Shown: one piece after another, positions 9,363 to 17,266 of the stretch | How the letters are laid out: each line of letters begins with the position of its first letter | Numbering within the stretch: position 1 is the stretch's first letter | Source: Thermococcaceae archaeon | Lineage (GTDB): Archaea; Methanobacteriota_B; Thermococci; Thermococcales; Thermococcaceae | Direction of reading: 5' to 3' | DNA: 64,000 bases | NCBI GenBank assembly: GCA_030156945.1 | Contig: JASGLT010000001.1 | Location: 113,677-177,676, forward strand | The notes under the pieces: model-generated | What the model saw: the letters and a program-made list of their open reading frames with translations, nothing else | The model's database searches: none | What the model was told of the DNA's origin: nothing | Translations under genes and position numbers: made by a program

Positions 9363-9611
9363 TTAAGCCTCCCCCAGCATCTTTGATTCACTTCCCACCC
9401 TTTTCACAAGTTCTTCCGGAGTCATGTATTCGACTCTACCGTGCTCTCCTATGATGTAGGGCTCTTTCTTAGTCCTGTTCTTTTTCTGATCCGCCATGAA
9501 CGCGATTACAAGAACCCCAAAGCCCACGAGATCCCATGTACTAACTGCCTCCTGAACGATCAGGGCGAGAATATAGAAAACAAAAATGAGAATCCAATAT
9601 TTGACTTTCAT
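9363..9611 (-). CDS. Small membrane protein (candidate immunity protein, paralogue of 9787..10119)
   Basis: Two TM segments plus KKEPYIIGEHGRVEYMTPEELVKRV shared with neighbour PREPYIIGDSKEIEYLTEEELEQRL. Confidence 0.65.
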   Translation of the reverse strand: MKVKYWILIFVFYILALIVQEAVSTWDLVGFGVLVIAFMADQKKNRTKKEPYIIGEHGRVEYMTPEELVKRVGSESKMLGEA

Positions 9612-9659
9612 CTGAGTATCACCCCTCTGTTGTTTTCATGCTCCTCTTTCACGCTTAAA

Positions 9660-9770
9660 TTACAACCACGTAAAACCTAACCTCGTACGAGTGCTCACCC
9701 TCACTCGCCAACCATTGAAGGGTGAAGCTTTTAGTGGAGCCAGCACTAACGCTCCCGCTCAATGGGTCAT
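9660..9770 (-). pseudogene. Orphan CARDB junction fragment
   Basis: DNA matches the recurring junction (tcgtacgagtgctcaccct...attgaagggtgaagcttttagtggagcc), reading like ...STKSFTLQW.ASEGEHSYEVR; no intact ORF. Confidence 0.65.
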
Positions 9771-9786
9771 CCTCCTGATCTTCAAT

Positions 9787-10119
9787 TCATGACTCTCCAG
9801 TTTTTCCATGCTTAAGACGTTGTTCCAGCTCTTCTTCTGTAAGATACTCAATTTCCTTTGAATCACCAATGATGTAGGGTTCTCGTGGAACTTTCTTACA
9901 TCGCTCATAATGTTTCATATCGCAAAGTACCCAGAGTACGAACAGCGGCCAAGTGGGCAAGATTGCAATTAAGATACTCCACGGAATAGATCCAATTACG
10001 TAAACAGCCAATAGAAAGATAAAGACAAAAGGGACGACAAACTCTGCAAAACGTTTACTCATACTCGCCTCTTGCAATCTAGTTGTTAAGTATAATTCAA
10101 CATCATTCATTTTCCTCAC
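9787..10119 (-). CDS. Small membrane protein (candidate immunity protein)
   Basis: 110 aa, 2 TM, shares xEPYIIGxxxxxEYxTxEEL motif with 9363..9611; overlaps upstream gene. Confidence 0.65.
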   Translation of the reverse strand: MRKMNDVELYLTTRLQEASMSKRFAEFVVPFVFIFLLAVYVIGSIPWSILIAILPTWPLFVLWVLCDMKHYERCKKVPREPYIIGDSKEIEYLTEEELEQRLKHGKTGES

Positions 10120-10621
10120 CTTGGTTTTTGAATTCTAGGGTGAAGTCTAGTATGTGTAGTCCTAGTAGTGCTAGAGCTTGAAGCCCATAAATTGTGCGAT
10201 AGTAGAGGACGAGAGTGAGGGGGAGGATAATCATTAAGAGCACGGGTCTCTTAAGATCCTCCTTCAGCTTAAAATCATAAGCTAAATCACTAATAAACCT
10301 CAACACCCTATCCATGTAAAACAAAGGCAAAAACATCCACAAAAACCACAAAAGTGCAAAAGACTTTCCCAAAACTAAGATCAACGCGGCTATTGCGAGC
10401 CATATTGGGAAGAATAGTTTTGCCTCGAACTTGAACTTCTCTTTTTCAATCTCTTTATTAAACCACGCGCTCATAAGAGTGAATACTACAGAATAATACA
10501 AGTTAAGATGAACTATAGGGTATGCATTCGAAGAATAATTATCCCCCGTAATGAACACTAAAATAAGAGAAACAAGACCAGCCAGAGTCATGGCAATTCG
10601 AAGTACTTCTCTAACCTGCAT
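10103..10621 (-). CDS. Multi-TM membrane protein (candidate immunity protein)
   Basis: 172 aa with several hydrophobic helices, begins 5 nt after the 10626..11561 cassette. Confidence 0.65.
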   Translation of the reverse strand: MQVREVLRIAMTLAGLVSLILVFITGDNYSSNAYPIVHLNLYYSVVFTLMSAWFNKEIEKEKFKFEAKLFFPIWLAIAALILVLGKSFALLWFLWMFLPLFYMDRVLRFISDLAYDFKLKEDLKRPVLLMIILPLTLVLYYRTIYGLQALALLGLHILDFTLEFKNQGEENE

Positions 10622-10625
10622 GGCA

Positions 10626-11438
10626 CTACCCTCCTACGACATCATTATTGTCAAATCCTGAGTCTGGATCTGGAGCAAAAAGCCAGTCGTAGATGTCCAC
10701 TCCTATCAATAAGACAGTAAACGCTATGCCCCCAAATTTTGCTACTTTACTCCCAGCCTTTAACATGAGTAACCCTGCTGCCACATATTTCTCTGCCTCA
10801 ATGTCGTTTTTAATATAACTAACGAAAGCTTTAGCCTCTTCCACGACTCCTTTATCTTTAACCACAAGATCCTCACTTATCACGTCATCTTCAAAGACGA
10901 ACTTAATTTTATATATGTAACCCCCAAGTTGCTCCTTATATGAGGCATCTAATGGATCCAACGGATCCTTTCCAAAGTACCAGTTGGCGAAATCGTCATA
11001 AAGTATAATCCTCACTTGGATTGTGTCTGAGGGAGTTAAAGTATAACTTTTGCTATCCATGATAACACTTTTCACGCTGGATGTTCCTTCTTCCCAAACC
11101 TTCTTTCCACCGAACCATATCTGACGAAGTTCAAGGGAATTAACAGAAATTTGAGGATTCCACGAAGCAACACACGTAATGGGCTCCCCGGGATACACCT
11201 CTTTTGTGCAGTCTAAATTCGGAGAAACAATCTTTCCAACAACTTCCACAGTCACTTCCGCCCAGTGTTCTTCTCCTGCACCGTTCGGTTCACCATCATA
11301 ATTGTCGAGGAAGAGTTTGAACGTGTGGTTGCCAACACCCTGGATAGTGTAACTGAAACTAACGTTCCTCCCGCCATTCGCTGGAACTCTACCCTCAAAA
11401 CCATCAAAATTCCGAACCTGTGAGGTTGAGTATACCAT
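10626..11438 (-). CDS. Partial CARDB surface-protein cassette, signal-less, with hydrophobic C-terminal tail
   Basis: DGFEGRVPANGGRNVSFSYTIQGVGNHTFKLFLDNYDGEPNGAGEEHWAEVTV nearly identical to the full-length protein; ORF extends to 11561 but homology starts near 11407. Confidence 0.75.
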   Translation of the reverse strand: MVYSTSQVRNFDGFEGRVPANGGRNVSFSYTIQGVGNHTFKLFLDNYDGEPNGAGEEHWAEVTVEVVGKIVSPNLDCTKEVYPGEPITCVASWNPQISVNSLELRQIWFGGKKVWEEGTSSVKSVIMDSKSYTLTPSDTIQVRIILYDDFANWYFGKDPLDPLDASYKEQLGGYIYKIKFVFEDDVISEDLVVKDKGVVEEAKAFVSYIKNDIEAEKYVAAGLLMLKAGSKVAKFGGIAFTVLLIGVDIYDWLFAPDPDSGFDNNDVVGG

Positions 11439-11496
11439 CACATCTCCCTCAAAAACCGAGTTGAGAGAACTGAGGGCAACACTCTTATTCGGACTG

Positions 11497-11889
11497 TCAG
11501 CAGGGGATATCCGATGATACATCCACAATATCCTCACCCCTCTCATCTCCCCCAGAGACACCGCCCCTTGCCCACTTCATATAATAACTCCTGAGAAGGT
11601 AAGCATAAACCCCAGCCCAGATGATATTGTCCAAATAAGTCCTGAGACCGGGATTCATGCTGTCGACAACAAGGCCCAAATACATGATGATAAACGCTGA
11701 AGCCACCACTGGGGCAGGCATCTGTCTGGTTTTAAACACCCACCACACAGTAAAACTCCAAAGCAAAAGCAGAGAAATCTGAAGAACAAAAGAAAAATCA
11801 AAGTACCAATAGTAGATATTAACGAAACTCTCCCATGATAATAACAAAAGGGGGAGCAAGAGGAGCACTTTAAATGTGAAGCTACCCAT
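11497..11889 (-). CDS. Multi-TM membrane protein (candidate immunity protein)
   Basis: 130 aa hydrophobic protein directly after cassette 11896..12687. Confidence 0.65.
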   Translation of the reverse strand: MGSFTFKVLLLLPLLLLSWESFVNIYYWYFDFSFVLQISLLLLWSFTVWWVFKTRQMPAPVVASAFIIMYLGLVVDSMNPGLRTYLDNIIWAGVYAYLLRSYYMKWARGGVSGGDERGEDIVDVSSDIPC

Positions 11890-11895
11890 TAGGCA

Positions 11896-12687
11896 TCACC
11901 CCCAGAAGCTCTTTACGAATTCCCACAGCTTGTCTCCTGACTTAGATATCAATATTATTGTCACTATGATTTTTATTACGTTTTTGCCAAAGTTTTTCAG
12001 CCTTTGAACTCTCATGTCATGGTCGTATTTCTCCTGAGCACTTCCAGTGTAGAATAACGTTGTAGACGCTTTTAGAGCTTTATTGTTAAAGATAACGCCG
12101 TCGTTCTCATCAAAAACATCAAACCTGAGAATGATGCTGTATTCTGTATCCCAATAAGCAATCTGATATATTGTGTACGTATTGATATTGCCCCGGACTG
12201 TCGAGGACAATAAGTCATGATTGTCGGAGAGGCCAAAATGGGAAGCAAACCCATCATCCACCTTGCCGAGGTTTATCGGAATTTCCCGGGACGAGTGTGG
12301 GGGCACTTCTTTAAATGTGCTTAGATAGAAGATTCCCTCCAAGTTTTCAAAACGTTTGTAATTGATATCCGCCTCCTCATACGTCACTTCACCACAGAGA
12401 GTAATGTTGTTCAATTGCACTTTTACGGCAGTGGGATTATTGTTCACGACATGAACGATGCATGCGAAGCCCTCACCCAGACCAACCCGTGAAGGACACT
12501 CCAGCCTCATTTTCATCCCACTGCTTGGATTTGCAGCAACACTCACCCCTCCGCTCCAACCATCCACTTCCAACTCCTGCCCACCAACGACCTCGTAAAG
12601 CCTAACCCCGTACGAATGCTCACCCTGAACAGCAGTCCACTGAAGGGTGAAACTTTTAGTGGAGCTTGCGGGAACACTACCCCTCAC
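11896..12687 (-). CDS. Partial CARDB surface-protein cassette, signal-less, with divergent tail
   Basis: Begins MRGSVPASSTKSFTLQWTAVQGEHSYGVRLYEVVGGQELEVDGWSGGVSVA; then C...C domain and tail NVIKIIVTIILISKSGDKLWEFVKSFWG. Confidence 0.75.
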   Translation of the reverse strand: MRGSVPASSTKSFTLQWTAVQGEHSYGVRLYEVVGGQELEVDGWSGGVSVAANPSSGMKMRLECPSRVGLGEGFACIVHVVNNNPTAVKVQLNNITLCGEVTYEEADINYKRFENLEGIFYLSTFKEVPPHSSREIPINLGKVDDGFASHFGLSDNHDLLSSTVRGNINTYTIYQIAYWDTEYSIILRFDVFDENDGVIFNNKALKASTTLFYTGSAQEKYDHDMRVQRLKNFGKNVIKIIVTIILISKSGDKLWEFVKSFWG

Positions 12688-12770
12688 CGAACCAGCCTCC
12701 TAACCGTCTATGAGGAATATAGGAAATTAGTTACTGATTAAAAAGAAAAACAAAAAGTGGGAGTTCACTA

Positions 12771-13082
12771 TTATGAATCTTTTCGGGAATGTTCTGGTTT
12801 GGGGTACAGTTTTGTTAACACTAATATGTATATCAAGCTCGATAATGTGACTAGAAGGAAAACAATGATGTAAATTGAGGAGTGCAGTGCCCAAGGTGCC
12901 CATGTTCGGAACCATGCCCAATACGCCAGGAACATTGGCAGTCCAAGTACCGTCCTTTGTACCAGATGATAGTTTCCTCGCCTTAAATGAACGAGTAAGG
13001 CTATTGAGACTATCACCATCGTTGCAGGGTATAATACAATATTGAGTACAGACAAAGCATCGTCCAGAGTCATTCCCATCAC
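12771..13082 (-). CDS. Multi-TM membrane protein (candidate immunity protein)
   Basis: 103 aa hydrophobic protein; start overlaps stop of cassette 13079..13870. Confidence 0.65.
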   Translation of the reverse strand: MMGMTLDDALSVLNIVLYPATMVIVSIALLVHLRRGNYHLVQRTVLGLPMFLAYWAWFRTWAPWALHSSIYIIVFLLVTLSSLIYILVLTKLYPKPEHSRKDS

Positions 13083-13870
13083 CCCCGTATCGATAAGTCC
13101 ACTACAATGAATGTGACAATTACACCCACTATAGCCGCTCCAACTGGACCCAATCCAAGAGATGCTGCTATTAATGCTGTTGTAAGCCCAACACCCCCAC
13201 CAATTAGTAGCTCTTTTCCAATTTTCTCACTCTCCTTTTTCATGAGAGGGCTTCCGAAGTAGTAGAGTGTTATGGTCTTAGTGATGGTCGCATCCTCCTG
13301 CGGGTACGGCATGTCTATTTGTATAGTGAGAGTGTAGACCGTATCCGTCCAGTCAAACGAATATGACCCTATCGCAGGGTCATGTATGTATCTGTAGTCC
13401 AGTAGTTTTTTGTCCTCTGGGATTTCAATGGGAGCCACTAGCAGAACCTCAGTATGATTAGGGTCTATATTGATGGAATTCTGAATAGGGTACTCAATGC
13501 TCACTGTTCTAGTCTCGTGAAGATACTCATTGTAAGGATGGCCAGTTAAAATGACTTCTTTAGTGTTTATGCCAACCCTCTCGTTTAAAGTATTCTTTAA
13601 GTAGATTTTGCATTCGATAGTCTCACCAAGGCCAGCCCGCGGAGGACAGTCCACGTTTAATATTTCGACGCCCTTAATTTCATTTTTTTCTGAGATGCTA
13701 ATGCTTCCACTCTCACTGTCAACCTGCAACTCCTGCTCACCAACGACCTCGAAAAACTTCACCCCGTACGAATGCTCCCCAGCCTCAGCAGTCCATTGAA
13801 GGGTGAAGCTTTTAGCGGAGCTTGCTGGAGCTGGCGGAACGGGATTCATTATACTCACACCCTCCCTCAA
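13079..13870 (-). CDS. Partial CARDB surface-protein cassette with Gly-rich TM tail
   Basis: PASSAKSFTLQWTAEAGEHSYGVKFFEVVGEQELQVDSESG then tail LLIGGGVGLTTALIAASLGLGPVGAAIVGVIVTFIVVDLSIRG. Confidence 0.75.
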   Translation of the reverse strand: MREGVSIMNPVPPAPASSAKSFTLQWTAEAGEHSYGVKFFEVVGEQELQVDSESGSISISEKNEIKGVEILNVDCPPRAGLGETIECKIYLKNTLNERVGINTKEVILTGHPYNEYLHETRTVSIEYPIQNSINIDPNHTEVLLVAPIEIPEDKKLLDYRYIHDPAIGSYSFDWTDTVYTLTIQIDMPYPQEDATITKTITLYYFGSPLMKKESEKIGKELLIGGGVGLTTALIAASLGLGPVGAAIVGVIVTFIVVDLSIRG

Positions 13871-14355
13871 TCTTTTCTCAAATCTTCAAACATTATATAT
13901 CCAGCAAACACGAGCATTATCGCGGCAATGGCTTCACTCCAATTAGATGTTGAAACGCCTTCAATAAGGGGATTCAACGAGAAGAACCCCAAGAGCAGTA
14001 CCCCAAACCATCTAAGCCTCACTTCGGCGTTCTTTGCTGGAGGTTCTTTTCTAAGGCCGTACTGAGCCAGCAGTATAAATCCAGAGAGGGCGAGAAGAAT
14101 TGCCAATAACAAAGCCGCGAGAGTAACGCCAACAATAAGGGCACCTGTAAGAATTATAGTGATATTTGTCACAAGAAAGACATTTGACGGTCTCTCTGAA
14201 ATTTTCTTTTTTCCTCGTATCATCCATAGGATTGTTGTCCAGACGTATATAACCGAGAGGGTTACACTGGCAAGGGTTAACGTTACCCTCAAGTCTGTGG
14301 CAATATATACGAAGAGAAGCGAGAGAACATAAGTGAGAATACCCCAGTATCTCAT
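13867..14355 (-). CDS. Multi-TM membrane protein (candidate orphan immunity protein)
   Basis: 162 aa polytopic protein, overlapping starts and stops with both neighbours. Confidence 0.65.
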   Translation of the reverse strand: MRYWGILTYVLSLLFVYIATDLRVTLTLASVTLSVIYVWTTILWMIRGKKKISERPSNVFLVTNITIILTGALIVGVTLAALLLAILLALSGFILLAQYGLRKEPPAKNAEVRLRWFGVLLLGFFSLNPLIEGVSTSNWSEAIAAIMLVFAGYIMFEDLRKD

Positions 14356-14846
14356 GGCCCCGCCCCCATCAGTGCTTCGACGATTAGATACCCTATTATG
14401 GCTGGAAACGGATAGATCAAGGTCTCCAGGGTCTGTTCAGGTTTAAATGCAAGGATCAGGGCGTTAACTAGCTGAAAGGGCCAAAAGCGTTTGAACTTGC
14501 GTAGTGGGCCTACTGTTGATAAGTGCAAGAGGCCTAAGTACCCGAACCAGATCAAAAACACCACCACTAGTTTAAGAACAATTTTATGCTCCTCATAAAT
14601 GTATGCGATTGCCAGCAGTAGTGCCAAGAATAGGGTGAAGGTTAGATATAAAACGCCCTTGACTTTATGTGTTTTTGTATCTGATCCTCTGAATAGTATA
14701 ACCAGAAAAGCCAAGATTTGGATGAAGATTAAATTGGCTGCTAGTACTACCATCCCCAAGAGAGATCCTTCTGCCCAGCCTATAAGGGCGGAAGATAGAA
14801 CAAAAAATAAAAGGCCTGTAGAAAGTTTTAGGATACTGCTCTCCAT
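14352..14846 (-). CDS. Multi-TM membrane protein, paralogue of 14944..15462
   Basis: Alignable C-terminal halves (FWPFQLVNALILAFKPEQTLETLIYPFPAIIGYLIVEAL versus FWAYQWIVMVVLAIKSNEPIKVFLLLLFGLIGGYLIIKGL). Confidence 0.65.
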   Translation of the reverse strand: MESSILKLSTGLLFFVLSSALIGWAEGSLLGMVVLAANLIFIQILAFLVILFRGSDTKTHKVKGVLYLTFTLFLALLLAIAYIYEEHKIVLKLVVVFLIWFGYLGLLHLSTVGPLRKFKRFWPFQLVNALILAFKPEQTLETLIYPFPAIIGYLIVEALMGAGP

Positions 14847-14943
14847 TTATGCACCCCCCTAAGGGAATAGTTCTCAAATCTTAACTGGAATTGTAACGTT
14901 GTTACCAACACACATTAGACCCCCTCCTTTGCACCTGTTTTTG

Positions 14944-15462
14944 TTACCACTCTTTTTTGAGCTGGATAAGCCCTTTGATTATTAAGTATCCCCCAATCAG
15001 CCCAAATAATAATAACAGGAACACTTTTATCGGCTCGTTAGATTTAATGGCAAGAACTACCATAACAATCCACTGATATGCCCAGAAATACTTGACTTCC
15101 CCCGATGGATAAGTAAGTTGGTCCCTACTACGTTTGGCTAAATACAACGGAAATATGAACAATAAAACCAAAATTGTAAAAACAGCCACTATCCCCATAA
15201 TTCTACCTAAATCGTGGGATACTACCGCAATTATTCCCAAGATGCCCAAGAACAAGGCGAAAGAAGTTTGAATGATGTGCCATATTCTTTTGTCTCCCCC
15301 TGACGGCCTTGACCAGAGAACAATCGTCCCCCATAACGGGACAAACATTAGATTTATTGCGAGTACGTATAAACCACTTTCAATTCCCCGAACTTCTCCA
15401 ATCAAAATAATGGAGAGTGTAATAAGAAAGAACCCCATGAGGAAACTTCTCTTGAATCCCAT
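14944..15462 (-). CDS. Multi-TM membrane protein (candidate immunity protein)
   Basis: ATG preceded by GGGGGG-rich RBS; starts 11 nt after cassette stop; ORF as listed extends to 15579. Confidence 0.65.
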   Translation of the reverse strand: MGFKRSFLMGFFLITLSIILIGEVRGIESGLYVLAINLMFVPLWGTIVLWSRPSGGDKRIWHIIQTSFALFLGILGIIAVVSHDLGRIMGIVAVFTILVLLFIFPLYLAKRSRDQLTYPSGEVKYFWAYQWIVMVVLAIKSNEPIKVFLLLLFGLIGGYLIIKGLIQLKKEW

Positions 15463-15473
15463 ATCAAGCCCCC

Positions 15474-16655
15474 CTAAGGTAACCCTAGTACCTTGTAAGT
15501 TATAAACCCAACTGCAGCTCCGATCAACGTTCCCCCTCCGGGTACAGCCGAACCTATGGTGGCCCCAATCTTGGTGCATTTAAGTATGTATGCAGTTGCA
15601 ACTCCAGCACCAAATCCAACGGCCATTGAAATTACAAGATGTTCTATCACTTTGTCTGAATCTACCCTTATTGTCACATATTTAGTGGCTTCATAACTTA
15701 AACCCCATATCTTTCCTTTTGAATCAATTACATAGGGCTGCCCATTAACAAGTACCGTGAAATTCACTTGAACTGGAACTGTGACGCCTGATAGTTTCTT
15801 TATCTCGATCCCACTCTCAATAATTCCCTTCTCAGGCAGAACATCGTGGAATTTTAGTTCAAACTCTCCAACACCCCCCGCTGGAACTGTTTTTGTGAGT
15901 ATCGTTGGTGGAGTAAATTCGGGAGTTAAATCCTTTGTATATCTTGTCTTAAGGATATGTGCGTTGGCATTAATGCTGGTTATCTCCCACTGCACATCAG
16001 TGGGATTTGTAAAGTACACAACGCACTCCATGTCTAAAACCAAATTTCCTTCCTTTGCCAATAACTGTAAATCACTACAGTCCATGACTGCCTTTTGCAC
16101 TTTTGTTTGAGTTACTTCAATGTACTCGCTTGCCATCGAGTACTCTCCAATTTTCAGTTTTAGAGTCGTGTTCTGAGTTATGGGTCCTATGGTTGCGATT
16201 ATTCTTGCAGTCTTGTTAGCATAGATTGTCAAATAGCCATCCGAGATTGAATAGCCCACTCCATGATAACCTTCCTTAGGCCACCAAACGTTCCCAGTAT
16301 CGTCAACTAACTCGATGGGCAATGTTTGCTTGTAGTTCTCCGAGTTCTTCACAGTGATGTAAACAGTCACATTATTACCCGCTTCAACCGGGTTTGGAAC
16401 AACCTCCAGCCAGGCAGAGAGACCATTCAACACGCGCGCAACACTCACCTCCCCGCTCCACTCATCCACTTCCAACTCTTGCCCACCAAGGACCTCGAAA
16501 AGCCTAACCTCGTATGAGTGCTCACCCTGAACAGCAACCCAGTGCAGAGCCACCGAAGCACCGGAAGTGCTGACATTAACTGGCTTCGAATCAACCAACA
16601 GACTATCCACAAGCAGTTCCACCATAGAAATCAGAAAGGTGAAGATAAAAGTCAA
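15474..16655 (-). CDS. Partial CARDB surface-protein cassette with Gly-rich TM tail
   Basis: VALHWVAVQGEHSYEVRLFEVLGGQELEVDEWSGEVSVA; tail LVISMAVGFGAGVATAYILKCTKIGATIGSAVPGGGTLIGAAVGFITYKVLGLP. Confidence 0.75.
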   Translation of the reverse strand: MTFIFTFLISMVELLVDSLLVDSKPVNVSTSGASVALHWVAVQGEHSYEVRLFEVLGGQELEVDEWSGEVSVARVLNGLSAWLEVVPNPVEAGNNVTVYITVKNSENYKQTLPIELVDDTGNVWWPKEGYHGVGYSISDGYLTIYANKTARIIATIGPITQNTTLKLKIGEYSMASEYIEVTQTKVQKAVMDCSDLQLLAKEGNLVLDMECVVYFTNPTDVQWEITSINANAHILKTRYTKDLTPEFTPPTILTKTVPAGGVGEFELKFHDVLPEKGIIESGIEIKKLSGVTVPVQVNFTVLVNGQPYVIDSKGKIWGLSYEATKYVTIRVDSDKVIEHLVISMAVGFGAGVATAYILKCTKIGATIGSAVPGGGTLIGAAVGFITYKVLGLP

Positions 16656-16744
16656 AGGTCATGAACTCGAAATTCATTCATGATATCACCTGCAAGACGC
16701 CATTGTTATCATTTTCCTATGCGGATTACTCTGGCAGTGACATT

Positions 16745-17263
16745 TCATGTCAACCCCTCCTTATATAACTGGGCAACGTATAACACCACAGCTATTCCAC
16801 CTAAAAGTATAATAGCGTAGTCTTTGATTATCCAGATTAATGCCCAAAGTGCCAACAATGTTAGCGCCACATAAGTTTTTCCGAGCTTTTGGCCCAATGA
16901 GATTATTCCAATCCCATTTAGCAGGCTTATTGAGACTATTTTAAGAAGGATTGAAAAGTTCTCGATACCTTTTTTGACTACCAAATAAATCACCACAGCA
17001 ACCCATATAATGAGCACAATACTGCCTCCACTTGAAAACTCCTTGTCCTTTTTGGTCTGATTTGTAATTAGAGAATATGGTATCCCAAACGAAAAAATTC
17101 CAAATCCCAAGCCAAGGACAGGATTCTCAAAGGCCTTGCTAAGTGTCAGCAATTCCAGAGACAGCAGTGAAAAAGCAAAAGAAAGCTGAAGTACCCTCTT
17201 CCAGTTAGGATACGCAATAAGACCCAAAAAGGGAAGGAGGGAGACTATATACACTAGCTCCAT
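16745..17263 (-). CDS. Multi-TM membrane protein (candidate immunity protein)
   Basis: 172 aa polytopic protein starting 3 nt downstream of the full-length gene stop. Confidence 0.65.
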   Translation of the reverse strand: MELVYIVSLLPFLGLIAYPNWKRVLQLSFAFSLLSLELLTLSKAFENPVLGLGFGIFSFGIPYSLITNQTKKDKEFSSGGSIVLIIWVAVVIYLVVKKGIENFSILLKIVSISLLNGIGIISLGQKLGKTYVALTLLALWALIWIIKDYAIILLGGIAVVLYVAQLYKEGLT

Positions 17264-17266
17264 CTT

